Source of the DNA: an uncultured Muribaculaceae bacterium
Lineage (GTDB): Bacteria > Bacteroidota > Bacteroidia > Bacteroidales > Muribaculaceae
Direction of reading: 5' to 3'
DNA length: 64,000 nt
NCBI GenBank assembly: GCA_947627615.1
Contig: CANQWS010000016.1
Coordinates: 1 to 64,000, forward strand
Shown here piece by piece: positions 16,265 to 25,220 of this stretch (within the stretch, counting starts at the first letter, position 1; each line of letters starts with the position of its first letter). Under the pieces are notes generated by a model. The model searched no databases and was not told where the DNA came from. It saw only the letters and a program-made list of their open reading frames with translations. Both the position numbers and the translations under genes were made by a program.

Positions 16265-17665
16265 TCAGCATTTGTTTCCGGTCATTTCCATCACCACTTT
16301 CTTGATGTCGTCGGCGAGACGGTCGGCCTCTTCCATGGTGTGGGCTTCGGAGTAGATGCGGATGATGGGTTCGGTGTTGGATTTGCGGAGGTGTACCCAC
16401 GAATCCTTGAAGTCAATCTTGACGCCGTCAATATCGGTGACTTTCTCGGACGCATAGCGTTTCTTGATTTCGTCAAGAATGGCATCGACGTCGATGTCAG
16501 GGGTGAGCTGAATCTTGTTTTTGGCTATGGCATACTGCGGGTAGCCTTTCTTGAGTTCGCTGACTTTCTTGCCTGATTTTGCGAGAAGGGTCAGGAACAG
16601 AGCCACGCCAACGAGAGCGTCGCGTCCATAGTGGGCGGCAGGATAAATGACACCTCCGTTGCCTTCGCCGCCGATTACGGCTCCGGTGCGTTTCATTTCG
16701 GTAACAACGTTGACTTCGCCCACGGCGGCAGCCGAGTAGTTGCATCCATGAGCCTCGGTCACGTCACGCAGAGCGCGTGAAGAGCTCAGGTTGGAAACCG
16801 TGGAGCCGGGAGTGTGCGACAGCACATAATCGGCAACGGCCACAAGGGTGTATTCCTCCACAAACATCTCTCCGTTTTCCATAACTATGGCAAGACGGTC
16901 CACGTCAGGGTCCACGACAAAGCCTACATCGGCCACGCCTGAACGCATGAGATCGGAAATCTGGGTCAGATTTTCAGGAATGGGTTCCGGAGTATGGGCG
17001 AATTTGCCGGTAGCCTCGCAGTTGAGCTCAATGATGTTTTCAACACCGAGTGCTTTCAGCAGGCGGGGAATCACTATTCCACCCACGGAGTTGACGGCAT
17101 CGACGGCAACGGTGAATCCGGCCTTGCGGATGGCTTCGGTGTCAACGAGGTCAAGGTCAAGCACCTGCTGAATGTGGCGCATGTCGTAGGTGTTGTTGGT
17201 GTATTCGTGGCCGAGGTCGTCGACCTGAGCGAATGTATAGGCATCGTTTTCGGCAATGGAAAGCACCTGTTTGCCTTCGGCGTCAGAGAGGAATTCGCCG
17301 TTGGAGTTGAGAAGTTTGAGCGCGTTCCACTGTTTGGGGTTGTGGCTTGCGGTGATGATTATGCCGCCGGCGGCGTGTTCGGCCACAACGGCTATCTCGG
17401 TGGTAGGAGTGGAGGCGAGTCCGATATTGATTACGTCGAAGCCCATGGCGCAGAGGGTGGATACCACAATGTTGCTTACCATAGGACCAGACAGACGGGC
17501 GTCGCGGCCCACAACAATGAGTTTACGCGAAGTCTCGGGAAGGTTTGAAGCGATAAAGGTAGCGTAGGCAGCAGTGAATTTCACGATGTCTACAGGAGAG
17601 AGGCCTTCAGCGGGCGCGCCACCTATGGTGCCGCGAATACCGGAAATCGATTTGATCAGTGACAT
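16265..17665 (-). CDS. glmM: Phosphoglucosamine mutase
   Basis: This 466-aa enzyme of the alpha-D-phosphohexomutase family converts glucosamine-6-phosphate to glucosamine-1-phosphate for peptidoglycan and lipopolysaccharide. The start MSLIKSISGIRGTIGG, the phosphoserine loop TASHNPKQWNALK, the metal loop DPDVDRLA, the sugar-binding GGEGNGGVI and the C-terminal phosphate loop RKSNTEPIIRIYSEA are all in order. Among mutases, the Bacteroidota GlmM branch has this length; phosphomannomutase is the alternative. It sits in the same direction as nrnA, the DUF4827 gene and the NlpC/P60 gene. Confidence 0.88.
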   Translation of the reverse strand: MSLIKSISGIRGTIGGAPAEGLSPVDIVKFTAAYATFIASNLPETSRKLIVVGRDARLSGPMVSNIVVSTLCAMGFDVINIGLASTPTTEIAVVAEHAAGGIIITASHNPKQWNALKLLNSNGEFLSDAEGKQVLSIAENDAYTFAQVDDLGHEYTNNTYDMRHIQQVLDLDLVDTEAIRKAGFTVAVDAVNSVGGIVIPRLLKALGVENIIELNCEATGKFAHTPEPIPENLTQISDLMRSGVADVGFVVDPDVDRLAIVMENGEMFVEEYTLVAVADYVLSHTPGSTVSNLSSSRALRDVTEAHGCNYSAAAVGEVNVVTEMKRTGAVIGGEGNGGVIYPAAHYGRDALVGVALFLTLLAKSGKKVSELKKGYPQYAIAKNKIQLTPDIDVDAILDEIKKRYASEKVTDIDGVKIDFKDSWVHLRKSNTEPIIRIYSEAHTMEEADRLADDIKKVVMEMTGNKC

Positions 17666-17706
17666 GACTTGGATTAGGTTTTGAGAGGTTTAAGGAAACG
17701 GCTTTT

Positions 17707-18285
17707 TTAGATCATACTCTTATAGTAGCGTATGTGATAGAGGTAGGGCTGAACGTAGCTCACCTCGTTTGACCAGCCGAACTGGGATTTGACTATCAGG
17801 TTGACTTCGCTGTCAAGCGGCAGGAAATTAAGAGGCATCTGCAGTCCGGATCCCCATTGGGCTGAAGTGGGCAGGGAGTAGTTCTTGAAACGGAAAGAGG
17901 TGGGGCTCTCCGCCATGTTGTCAAGATTGCCTTCGGAGGGGAGGCTGGTGATGCTGTTGGTGTACAATGACAGATTGTAGCGCAGGAAGCGGAAGTAGAC
18001 GGTCTGGTCCTCGACAGCCTTGGGTCCGTTGCCCAGGGAGAGCACCTGCATCCATACGTTGCCTTCATTGTCAATCTTGTAGTAGGGGGCATTGGCGCCG
18101 GTCTGGAAAACGGAATCGGCGGGGATGTAAGGCACTACCTTCTGGTTGACCAGGAAGCGGTTCACGGCCTTGTCTTCGTCATTGAGCAGTTCGGCGTAGC
18201 TTCTGCCGCTCTCGCATGATGTCAGCGCGGAAACTCCGGCCATGATCGCAAAAGCGAGTAAAAGTATTGATTTTGATAATTTCAT
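17707..18285 (-). CDS. DUF4827 lipoprotein
   Basis: This 192-aa protein starts MKLSKSILLLAFAIMAGVSALTSCES, a lipoprotein signal with the lipobox Cys in LTSC. It belongs to the DUF4827 family of Bacteroidota, which has a fold like FKBP peptidyl-prolyl isomerases; the function is unknown. The region from GNGPKAVEDQTVYFRFLRYNLSLYT to SEVNLIVKSQFGW fits an FKBP-like sheet. An in-frame ATG nine codons upstream (18312) would spoil the signal peptide. It lies between nrnA and glmM with short gaps, so it is probably co-transcribed. Confidence 0.8.
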   Translation of the reverse strand: MKLSKSILLLAFAIMAGVSALTSCESGRSYAELLNDEDKAVNRFLVNQKVVPYIPADSVFQTGANAPYYKIDNEGNVWMQVLSLGNGPKAVEDQTVYFRFLRYNLSLYTNSITSLPSEGNLDNMAESPTSFRFKNYSLPTSAQWGSGLQMPLNFLPLDSEVNLIVKSQFGWSNEVSYVQPYLYHIRYYKSMI

Positions 18286-18320
18286 TTTCAAAACTGGGTT
18301 ATGAATAGTCACTTCTATTA

Positions 18321-19373
18321 CTATGATTGTGATGTTGAATCGGTGGTTATCGAGGCGATAGTTCTGTCGGCCTCGGGAATGATGTGCAGAATCCGGTCAA
18401 GCGCGCCGTCAAGGGTGTCGTTGATTTCGCCGCCGGCAGCATTGTGATGGCCGCCGCCGCTGAAATATTTCTCGCATATTTCCTTGACGGAGAAATCGCC
18501 CTTGCTACGCATGGATACCTTGACATAGCCCGGCTCGTCCTGACGCAGATACACGGAGTAGATTATTCCGGGTATGCTCAGGGGGATGTTCACGAGGCCT
18601 TCGGTGTCGCCTTTGGAGTACCCGAAATCCCGTGCGTCATCAAGGCTCAGGGTTATGATGGCACAATGGTGCTCGGGCAGGACATGAGTGCGCGCATACT
18701 GACAGAAGCCCATCAGGCGGATGCGCGAAAGGGAATTGGTGTTGAACAGACGGTTGTAAAGATCGTCCTTGTCAACTCCGCGCTCCATCAGGGCCGAAAG
18801 AATCGAATAAAGTGCCGGATCATTGGCATTGTAGGCGAAGTTCCCGGTATCGGTCATCATTCCGGCGCAGCAGCATGTCGCCGCTTCAAGTCCTACGAAT
18901 TCCGACATGCCGGCAGCGTCAAGCATCTCATAGACCAGGGCGGAGGTCGACGATTTACTCGGGTCCGAAATCAGGATTTCAGGCTTTATCACCGGGTTGA
19001 GGTGATGGTCAACTACCACTACCGGCGCCTTGGCTGCCTCGACCATGGGCGCTGTGCGGTCAATCCGCTTCAGGTCGTTGAAGTCCAGACAGAATATCAG
19101 GTCGGCGTGCAGAAAAGTGTATTTCGCACGGTCATGGTTGTATGAGGCAACGGTAATGTTCTGCGCCCCGGGAAGGAAAGTGAGGGAGCGCGGCGGGGCG
19201 TCAGGAGTGATGACGGAAGCGTTCTTTCCCATGGCACGGAGGGCGTGCATGAGGCAGAGGCTTGAGCCGAGGGCATCGCCGTCGGGCGTCATGTGGCACA
19301 CGATGGCCACTTTCCGGGCATCGCGTATGAGAGACGCCACCTTGTCAATTATGTCGGGGGATAATGAAGTCAT
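18321..19373 (-). CDS. nrnA: DHH-family oligoribonuclease / pAp phosphatase (NrnA-like)
   Basis: This 350-aa DHH-DHHA1 enzyme removes short RNAs (nanoRNA) and can dephosphorylate 3'-phosphoadenosine 5'-phosphate. The DHH motifs are seen in order: CHMTPDGDALGSSL near 26-39, CLDFND, the signature VVVDHHLNP near 117-125, and TDTGNFAY. The DHHA1 domain ends with the substrate-binding GGGHHNAAGGEI. All metal ligands are present. It opens the run that continues to DUF4827, glmM and NlpC/P60. Confidence 0.92.
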   Translation of the reverse strand: MTSLSPDIIDKVASLIRDARKVAIVCHMTPDGDALGSSLCLMHALRAMGKNASVITPDAPPRSLTFLPGAQNITVASYNHDRAKYTFLHADLIFCLDFNDLKRIDRTAPMVEAAKAPVVVVDHHLNPVIKPEILISDPSKSSTSALVYEMLDAAGMSEFVGLEAATCCCAGMMTDTGNFAYNANDPALYSILSALMERGVDKDDLYNRLFNTNSLSRIRLMGFCQYARTHVLPEHHCAIITLSLDDARDFGYSKGDTEGLVNIPLSIPGIIYSVYLRQDEPGYVKVSMRSKGDFSVKEICEKYFSGGGHHNAAGGEINDTLDGALDRILHIIPEADRTIASITTDSTSQS

Positions 19374-19386
19374 AGAGTTTGTAGCG

Positions 19387-19394
19387 CAAAGTTA
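19387..19394 (-). promoter_or_regulatory. -7 box of nrnA
   Basis: The minus strand reads TAACTTTG, an exact TAnnTTTG, 13 bases before the ATG at 19373. The transcript leader would be only about 8-10 bases. Confidence 0.55.
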
Positions 19395-19495
19395 CTACAA
19401 ATAGCTCATAATGCATAACCATTTAAGGCTTTTTAGAGAAAAGAGCCTCAAAATGCCCGTATAGAGGTTGCGGGAAGCATTCCGCAGTCAATTAT

Positions 19496-20125
19496 TCAGA
19501 CTTGGTTCTGCAGCAGATACATGAGCCACGCGCAGAGATAGACGCAGGCGAAACCGTTGACGGTTCCTGCGAGGACCTGCATGGGTGTGTGGCGGTTGAG
19601 GGCCAGACGGGCAGTGGCGACAAGGCCGGCGCAGAGAATTGACGCAATCATGATCCAGGTCATGTTTATTATGGCCAGACGGTTGACGGAGATGAAAAAA
19701 ATCACACCCATCAGACCGCCCATAGCCGCCATGTGGCCGGAGATTTTCCATTTCAGATTGATGACCAGATTGATGACTATGGTGAGCAGGCCGCCCAGAA
19801 TGAATCCTACGAGCCACAGCGGGGCGCTTATCCTGTAGAGATACCATGCGCAGAGGGCATAGCACAGAAGCACTATGACGTAGGGCAGCGTGCGTTCTTC
19901 CCTGATATTGAGTCCCGGGTCCTTGATGCGGCCTATGCGGTACAGAACCAGCACGGCAAGCGCGGGCATAACGAAGAGAAAGACGGCGCACATACCCACA
20001 ACGCCCATGCGCACGCCGAACGGGACGAGGCTCAAAACCGTTACGCTCAGGGCTATCGCTATTCCGTAGACCGGGATGATGAGGGGGCTGAAAATGCCCG
20101 AGATTATTCTGAAGAATTTATCCAT
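19496..20125 (-). CDS. PAP2-like membrane phosphatase
   Basis: This 209-aa protein has about five or six membrane helices. It carries the three PAP2 motifs in a relaxed form: KDPGLNIREERTLPY (Lys/Arg motif 1), KISGHMAAMGG (SGH motif 2) and ARLALNRHTPMQVLAGT (motif 3, with the His, and Gln in place of the usual Asp). Substrates of the family are lipid phosphates or pyrophosphates such as undecaprenyl pyrophosphate. It sits 87 bases after the LTA-synthase-like gene, which also handles lipid-linked phospho-groups, so an envelope role is likely. The changed Asp lowers certainty about activity. Confidence 0.75.
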   Translation of the reverse strand: MDKFFRIISGIFSPLIIPVYGIAIALSVTVLSLVPFGVRMGVVGMCAVFLFVMPALAVLVLYRIGRIKDPGLNIREERTLPYVIVLLCYALCAWYLYRISAPLWLVGFILGGLLTIVINLVINLKWKISGHMAAMGGLMGVIFFISVNRLAIINMTWIMIASILCAGLVATARLALNRHTPMQVLAGTVNGFACVYLCAWLMYLLQNQV

Positions 20126-20212
20126 GACAATGTTTGCGAATTTCGGTAAGGTCCCGGTCCGGTCCGGGCCTTTATGAGGTTAGAACGTTGCAGCCGGCTG
20201 TATTGTTGAGAA

Positions 20213-22174
20213 TCAGATGTGGAGAGCGTCGTCGTTGAGGCGGTGGGTGTAGTCCTGCATGAAAGCTCTTGCCCACCGGAGCATTCTTCCGGTCTCTTCA
20301 CGGTCATAATCAGCGGTGGGTGAGGTCACGAGCGGGTCGCGCCTGATGTCATAGACTTTGTCTATTCCCTTCAGGCCGTCGGTGAGGGTGATAAGATAGT
20401 CAGGACCGGTCACCTGATACTGGCTGTTGAAAAATCCGATGGCGTACGGTCCGGCACCGGCATCAAGCATATCGGAACCGAGGGCCACATACGGGCGCGA
20501 GTATCGGAGCAGAGACAGGATGGTGGGGCCGATGTCGTACTGACTCATCACGCGGTCTGTGATTTCGCCCGGAGGCACGGAGCCGTCAGGCGTATAGATC
20601 ATCATCATTACGTGGGGCTGGATGTAGATACCGTCGTAGGGCGTTCCCTTGAAGTCACGCGCTCCATGGTCGCCGGTGATAACGAAAACGGTGTTGGCGT
20701 ACCATGGTTTAGTGCGTGCTATCTCAAAGAAATGGCGCACTGCGCGGTCGGTGTACTCGGCCGATCTGAGAGGTCCGGGTTCCTTGTTGCGGTATCCGTC
20801 GGGACGCCAGTAACAGGGAGTGTTGAAAGGTTCGTGGAGGTCGAGGGTGAACCATCCCGCGGCGAAAGGCTGCTGAAGAAATTCGAGGTCATTCGCCGCG
20901 TACGCCCCCATGGCGTGGTCAAAGACGCCCCACTGACCGTCGAAAACGCTGTCGTCGTTATAAGTCTCACGGTCATAAACATCATTGTAGCCCATTGATT
21001 TCAGCAAGGCATCAATGCTGTAGGAACCGTGGTTGCCCCCGAAATAGAAGCGGGTGGAATAGCCGGCATCGCTTAGCAGCCGGGCGTATGAATCCACGCG
21101 GTTGGCGTTATAGGGCGATGAAAGGTAGAGCATGTCGCCGAAGGTGGGGAATCCGCCGTAGATGGCCGTAATGCCCTCGATGGAACGTTTGCCGGTGGCA
21201 AGCGTGTGGCGGTTGACGAGCGACACTGATGCGAGCGAATCGAGAAACGGCATCAGATGGCGCGGCTGCGCTCCCGGAATGAGGGTATCGCTGTCAAGCC
21301 AGTGCTGGGAGCCGCTTTCAATTGTTATCACCATCACGTTTTTGCGGGTGAACGAATCGGCCGGGAACGCCGGTCGGTGGACCGACGAACGGATGGCATC
21401 AAGTTCGTCAGGGGAGAAGAATGTCAGCTTCTCGATTTTCTCGCCGCCCTCAACCGAGCGGATCACGCAGTAGGGGGTGTTGAGCACTATGTTGGTCTCG
21501 GGAGGGGTGGAGGCATACCATACCGCATCGGCAATGGAGAGCGGCCGGCCGGCTCCGAGAGTGCCGCGCATGGCGCAGAATGTCAGGAACGCTCCGACAA
21601 GAAAAATGGCCGAGCGGACCGTGGCTGTGGCCGGCAGCGAATTAAGTCTGATCAGCCCTTTCCGTGGATTCCTGAAAAGCAGGCAGGTGAGGATGAGCGC
21701 TATAAGCAGTGCCAGCACACCCGTGAAGGCCCACCAGTAGTTGGAGAAATATGAAAGGATTATGCCGGTAATGTTGGGATCATGGAGCATGTCGGCAACG
21801 GCCGGAAGCCTCAGGCGTGAGCCGGAGAAGCGGAAAAACGGAATGTCGCCGAGAGCCATGGCAAGCATGGCGAAGTTAGTGACGCACCAGATGGCATTGC
21901 TTACGGCGAGATAGATGCGGTTTGAGACAAAGCCGAAGGGCAAGAGGCGCATGGCTATGAAAAGGACATTGCAATAGGCCCAGGCGCTGAGATCGAAGCG
22001 CAGACCTCCGGCCGACAGCTGCAGCACGCGCCAGAATGACGGATTGCCGGTGAGGTCGGCGTTATAGGCGGCGAATACGAACCGGCTCAGCCACAGAAGC
22101 AGCAGCGGCAGGAAGAGCTGGATGGCTGTGGCCGTGTAATAGCCGCATTTTATTTCAGGAAATTTCAGTTTCAT
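20213..22174 (-). CDS. LTA synthase-family phosphotransferase (sulfatase fold)
   Basis: This 653-aa membrane enzyme has five N-terminal helices (to about residue 240) and a periplasmic alkaline-phosphatase/sulfatase domain. Visible motifs are MVITIESGSQHW (metal ligand Glu), the nucleophile loop ATGKRSIEGITAIYGG with Ser as likely nucleophile, and FVITGDHGARDF (HG metal motif). In Gram-positives relatives build lipoteichoic acid. In Bacteroidota, which have none, such proteins may move phosphoglycerol or phosphoethanolamine onto glycans or lipids; this is inference. It lies 12 bases after rpoN. Confidence 0.88.
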   Translation of the reverse strand: MKLKFPEIKCGYYTATAIQLFLPLLLLWLSRFVFAAYNADLTGNPSFWRVLQLSAGGLRFDLSAWAYCNVLFIAMRLLPFGFVSNRIYLAVSNAIWCVTNFAMLAMALGDIPFFRFSGSRLRLPAVADMLHDPNITGIILSYFSNYWWAFTGVLALLIALILTCLLFRNPRKGLIRLNSLPATATVRSAIFLVGAFLTFCAMRGTLGAGRPLSIADAVWYASTPPETNIVLNTPYCVIRSVEGGEKIEKLTFFSPDELDAIRSSVHRPAFPADSFTRKNVMVITIESGSQHWLDSDTLIPGAQPRHLMPFLDSLASVSLVNRHTLATGKRSIEGITAIYGGFPTFGDMLYLSSPYNANRVDSYARLLSDAGYSTRFYFGGNHGSYSIDALLKSMGYNDVYDRETYNDDSVFDGQWGVFDHAMGAYAANDLEFLQQPFAAGWFTLDLHEPFNTPCYWRPDGYRNKEPGPLRSAEYTDRAVRHFFEIARTKPWYANTVFVITGDHGARDFKGTPYDGIYIQPHVMMMIYTPDGSVPPGEITDRVMSQYDIGPTILSLLRYSRPYVALGSDMLDAGAGPYAIGFFNSQYQVTGPDYLITLTDGLKGIDKVYDIRRDPLVTSPTADYDREETGRMLRWARAFMQDYTHRLNDDALHI

Positions 22175-22186
22175 GTGCCGGTAATC

Positions 22187-23575
22187 TCAAATGTGTTTCC
22201 GCAGACGCCCGATGGGTATGCCCATGCGTTCGCGGTATTTGGCCACGGTCCTCCGGGCTATGTTGATGCCTTCGGCTCCGAGCAGACCGGTAAGAGCGTC
22301 ATCGGTCAGCGGACGGGATTTGTCCTCGGTCTCGATCAGTTCACGCAGCCGGGCCATGACGGAGTGTGAAGAGGCATCGTCGCTGTCTCTGGCCTCGTTG
22401 AAGAAAAACCGCAGGGGGTAGACCCCTCTGGCCGTAGCCACATATTTTCCGGCGGTTGCGCGGGATATGACCGAGATGCCGTCGCCGGTGACTTCGGATA
22501 TGTCCTTGAGAATCATAGGCCGCAGGGTTGCGGGATCATCGGTGAGGAAAAATTCGCGCTGCCACTGCATGATGGCGCTCATCACGCGGAAAAGCGTGGC
22601 CTGACGCATTGACAGGGCGCGGATGAATCCCTGCGCCTCGTCGCGACGCTGACGGATGAAGGCGTTGGCCTGTTCCGAGTTCCCGCCGTGTTTCCTTTCA
22701 ACGGCCGTGTCGGCTGAAAATGACTGCGATATGCGCAGCTGCGGGATGTTGTTGAGCAGTGACAGGGTGAGTCTGTCACCGTCGGTCTCCACAAGGAAGT
22801 CAGGGGTTATGTGATTCGCGTGGTCCTCGTTGCCTCCGCCGAACTGTGCGCCGGGTTTGGGATTGAGTGAGCGGATTACATCCACCGCCTCCCTGAGGGC
22901 ATCCTCGTCAACGCCGAGCATTGAACGCAGCTGTTTGTAATGCATCAGCGAGAAAACATCGAAATAGTTCCTTATGATTTCGGTGGCGAGTTCCACCTTG
23001 GGCGATGGACGTAGCCTTCCAAGTTGTAGCAGAAGGCTGTCGCGTAGGTCAACCGCGCCAATGCCCGCGGGGTCGAGTTCACGGATGAGCTGCCACACAC
23101 GGCGCATGTCGGCGTCAGTGACGTCAAGGCCGGCCTGAATGGCCATGTCGTCCATTATGGCGCGCAGCGGGCGGGTCATGTAGCCGTTGGAGTCAATATT
23201 TCCTATGATGAATCGGGCAATCTCGCGGTCAAGGTCGGAAATCTGCTGGTTCTGTGACAATTGCCCTGTCAGGGAATCCATGAGTGACTCTCCGTCGGAC
23301 GTAGCCTCCGGTTCATAATAGGAGTCATCGGCCGAACGGTTGGATATGTATGTGCGGTAATAGGGGATGGAATCGTCGGAGCTGCCGGCGGCCGCAGGTT
23401 CCACCTCGGACTCGTCGGTTTCAAGGGCCGGATTCTCGTCGAGTTCGCGCCTGATTTCATCCTCGACCTCGGGGCCGTTCATCTCAAGCATTTTCACATA
23501 CTGCAGCTGCATCGGCGCGAGTGTCTGCTGCTGCCGCAGTTCCTGGGACAATCTTAAGGATTCGGATTTGGCCAT
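22187..23575 (-). CDS. rpoN: RNA polymerase sigma-54 factor
   Basis: This 462-aa alternative sigma factor directs transcription from -24/-12 promoters with enhancer-binding ATPases. Region I is Gln/Leu-rich (LRLSQELRQQQTLAPMQLQYVKMLEM), followed by an acidic linker, the core-binding region and the C-terminal DNA-binding part. The RpoN box ARRTVAKYRE is exact, near the C-terminus. Length is normal. It lies only 6 bases after neuB and 12 before the LTA-synthase-like gene, so it appears to be expressed as part of an envelope-glycan operon. No enhancer-binding protein is encoded in the window. Confidence 0.97.
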   Translation of the reverse strand: MAKSESLRLSQELRQQQTLAPMQLQYVKMLEMNGPEVEDEIRRELDENPALETDESEVEPAAAGSSDDSIPYYRTYISNRSADDSYYEPEATSDGESLMDSLTGQLSQNQQISDLDREIARFIIGNIDSNGYMTRPLRAIMDDMAIQAGLDVTDADMRRVWQLIRELDPAGIGAVDLRDSLLLQLGRLRPSPKVELATEIIRNYFDVFSLMHYKQLRSMLGVDEDALREAVDVIRSLNPKPGAQFGGGNEDHANHITPDFLVETDGDRLTLSLLNNIPQLRISQSFSADTAVERKHGGNSEQANAFIRQRRDEAQGFIRALSMRQATLFRVMSAIMQWQREFFLTDDPATLRPMILKDISEVTGDGISVISRATAGKYVATARGVYPLRFFFNEARDSDDASSHSVMARLRELIETEDKSRPLTDDALTGLLGAEGINIARRTVAKYRERMGIPIGRLRKHI

Positions 23576-23581
23576 GTGATG

Positions 23582-24607
23582 TCAGAGGATTATAGGTTCG
23601 TCAGTCAGGAAGTCCTTTACGGCCCGCGTGCCTGTCACCTGATGCCACAGCATGGGCGACAGTCCGTTGCCCGGACGTTTTGTGGTAATGTTGTCAGGCG
23701 TCAGCATCTCGCCCTTGGCAATGGGGCGTGACGCCACGATGCTTTTGCGGGCCACGGCAACGTTGTCGCGTTCGCTGTCGGTCACGTGCTTGACGGGGCT
23801 GCCCAAAGCCTGTTCGGTCATGCGGATGCCGCGGACCATTTCGGCGAATTCGCGAGGGTCGGCCGAGGCCCTGTGGTCTGGCCCGGGCGCATTCTTGTCG
23901 AGAGTGAAATGCTTTTCGATTATTCCGGCACCGAGAGCCACTGCCGCGATGGGTATGGCCGTGCCTACGGTGTGGTCGCTGAAGCCCGTCATGCCGCAAC
24001 CGAGTTCACGGAGCGATTCCATGGCCCGGAGGTTGACATCGGCCGGCGGCGTGGGGTACTGGGTGTTGCAGTGGAGCAGGGATATGTCGCAGCGTCTGAT
24101 TCCGCCGTCCTCGAGAACCCTGACAGCGGCTTGCACCTCGGAAATCCCGGACATGCCGGTCGACATGATTACCCGTCCGCCCTTTGATGCTATCAGCTCG
24201 AGATAAGGGAGATTGGTGATTTCGCCTGAGGGGATTTTCCAGTAATCCATGCCGATAGAGGCCAGCAATTCTATGCTCTCGAGGTCAAAAGGCGAGGACA
24301 GGAAGCCTATGCCGGTTTCGCAGCATTCCGATTTCAGACGTTCAAAATCAGCGAAGTCCAGTTCAAGACGGCGCAGCATCTCGAGCTGGGTCTCGGAGCC
24401 GCCGCAGTTACGCTGCTGATAGCCGGCACGTGCGGCATCGCGGCTCACCAGATTTCCGGCACGGAATGTCTGGAACTTGACGTAATCGGCTCCGGCCTTT
24501 GCCACCTCGTGAATCATGCGGCATGCCGTGTCGAAGTCTCCGCCATGGTTCACTCCGGCTTCAGCTATGATTATGGTATGATTGTCATTATGTTTCATGT
24601 CATGCAA
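23582..24607 (-). CDS. neuB: Nonulosonic (sialic or legionaminic) acid synthase
   Basis: This 341-aa enzyme condenses phosphoenolpyruvate with an N-acyl hexosamine to make a nine-carbon acidic sugar. The TIM barrel has IIIAEAGVNHGGDFDTA, VKFQTFRAGNLVS, KIPSGEITNLPYLE, LLHCNTQYPTPPADVNL and GFSDHTVGTAIP. The C-terminal antifreeze-like SAF domain starts near SIVASRPIAKGEMLTPDNI. The adjoining LegB-type dehydratase favours a legionaminate-like product over N-acetylneuraminate, but sequence alone does not decide. It overlaps neuD by 8 bases. Confidence 0.9.
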   Translation of the reverse strand: MHDMKHNDNHTIIIAEAGVNHGGDFDTACRMIHEVAKAGADYVKFQTFRAGNLVSRDAARAGYQQRNCGGSETQLEMLRRLELDFADFERLKSECCETGIGFLSSPFDLESIELLASIGMDYWKIPSGEITNLPYLELIASKGGRVIMSTGMSGISEVQAAVRVLEDGGIRRCDISLLHCNTQYPTPPADVNLRAMESLRELGCGMTGFSDHTVGTAIPIAAVALGAGIIEKHFTLDKNAPGPDHRASADPREFAEMVRGIRMTEQALGSPVKHVTDSERDNVAVARKSIVASRPIAKGEMLTPDNITTKRPGNGLSPMLWHQVTGTRAVKDFLTDEPIIL

Positions 24608-25220
24608 GTCTTGAGGCCGGGCATCCGGCGTATATTCCCGGTTCAGTGATGTCGGTGGTGACCACGGCGCCCATCCCTATGGTGACTCCGGGAGCGATAC
24701 GGATACCGTTGCGCAACACGGCGCCGGCACCTATCATCACATTGTCGCCTACGGATACCTCGCCGCAGATAACGGCTCCGGGTCCTACAAACACATTCTC
24801 GCCCAGACGGCAGTCATGCTCGATTATGGCGCCGGTGTTTATAACGCAATACGGACCTGTCACGGACCGGTTGATGACGGCGCGGATCATAACGGACGAT
24901 CCCGGGCCGACCCGGCTTCCGGGAGTCACTATTGCCGACGGCGAAATCATTGTTGCCGCTTCGTAGTCCCGGAAACGCTCTATCACCCGTTGGCGCAGGT
25001 CCAGTGAACGGCCTCCGTCGGAGAATCCTATGGCAATGTGCACGGCTGTTTCGGCGGGCGGGTAACCGGAAAGAATATCGTTGTCAGTTCCGAGATAATC
25101 CAGCCCTGTTCCATCGGCCGGACGCATGTCGGCATAGCCGCGGAAAGCTTCGCGGCCCATGGATTCAATAATTGAGCGGGCATGTCCGCCGGCGCCGATG
25201 AGTATCGCGGGTTTTGTCAT
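24600..25220 (-). CDS. neuD: Sugar O/N-acetyltransferase of the NeuD/PglD family
   Basis: This 206-aa enzyme starts with the NeuD N-domain (PAILIGAGGHARSIIESM). It continues into a left-handed beta-helix with hexapeptide repeats (RVGPGSSVMIRAVINRSV, CVINTGAIIEHDCRLGENVFVGPGA). The His in IIEHDCRLG is the likely catalytic base, as in PglD. Relatives acetylate an amino- or hydroxy-group of a nucleotide-activated sugar in sialic, legionaminic or bacillosamine pathways. It starts at the last base of legB and overlaps neuB, so the three form one translation-coupled unit. Confidence 0.87.
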   Translation of the reverse strand: MTKPAILIGAGGHARSIIESMGREAFRGYADMRPADGTGLDYLGTDNDILSGYPPAETAVHIAIGFSDGGRSLDLRQRVIERFRDYEAATMISPSAIVTPGSRVGPGSSVMIRAVINRSVTGPYCVINTGAIIEHDCRLGENVFVGPGAVICGEVSVGDNVMIGAGAVLRNGIRIAPGVTIGMGAVVTTDITEPGIYAGCPASRLA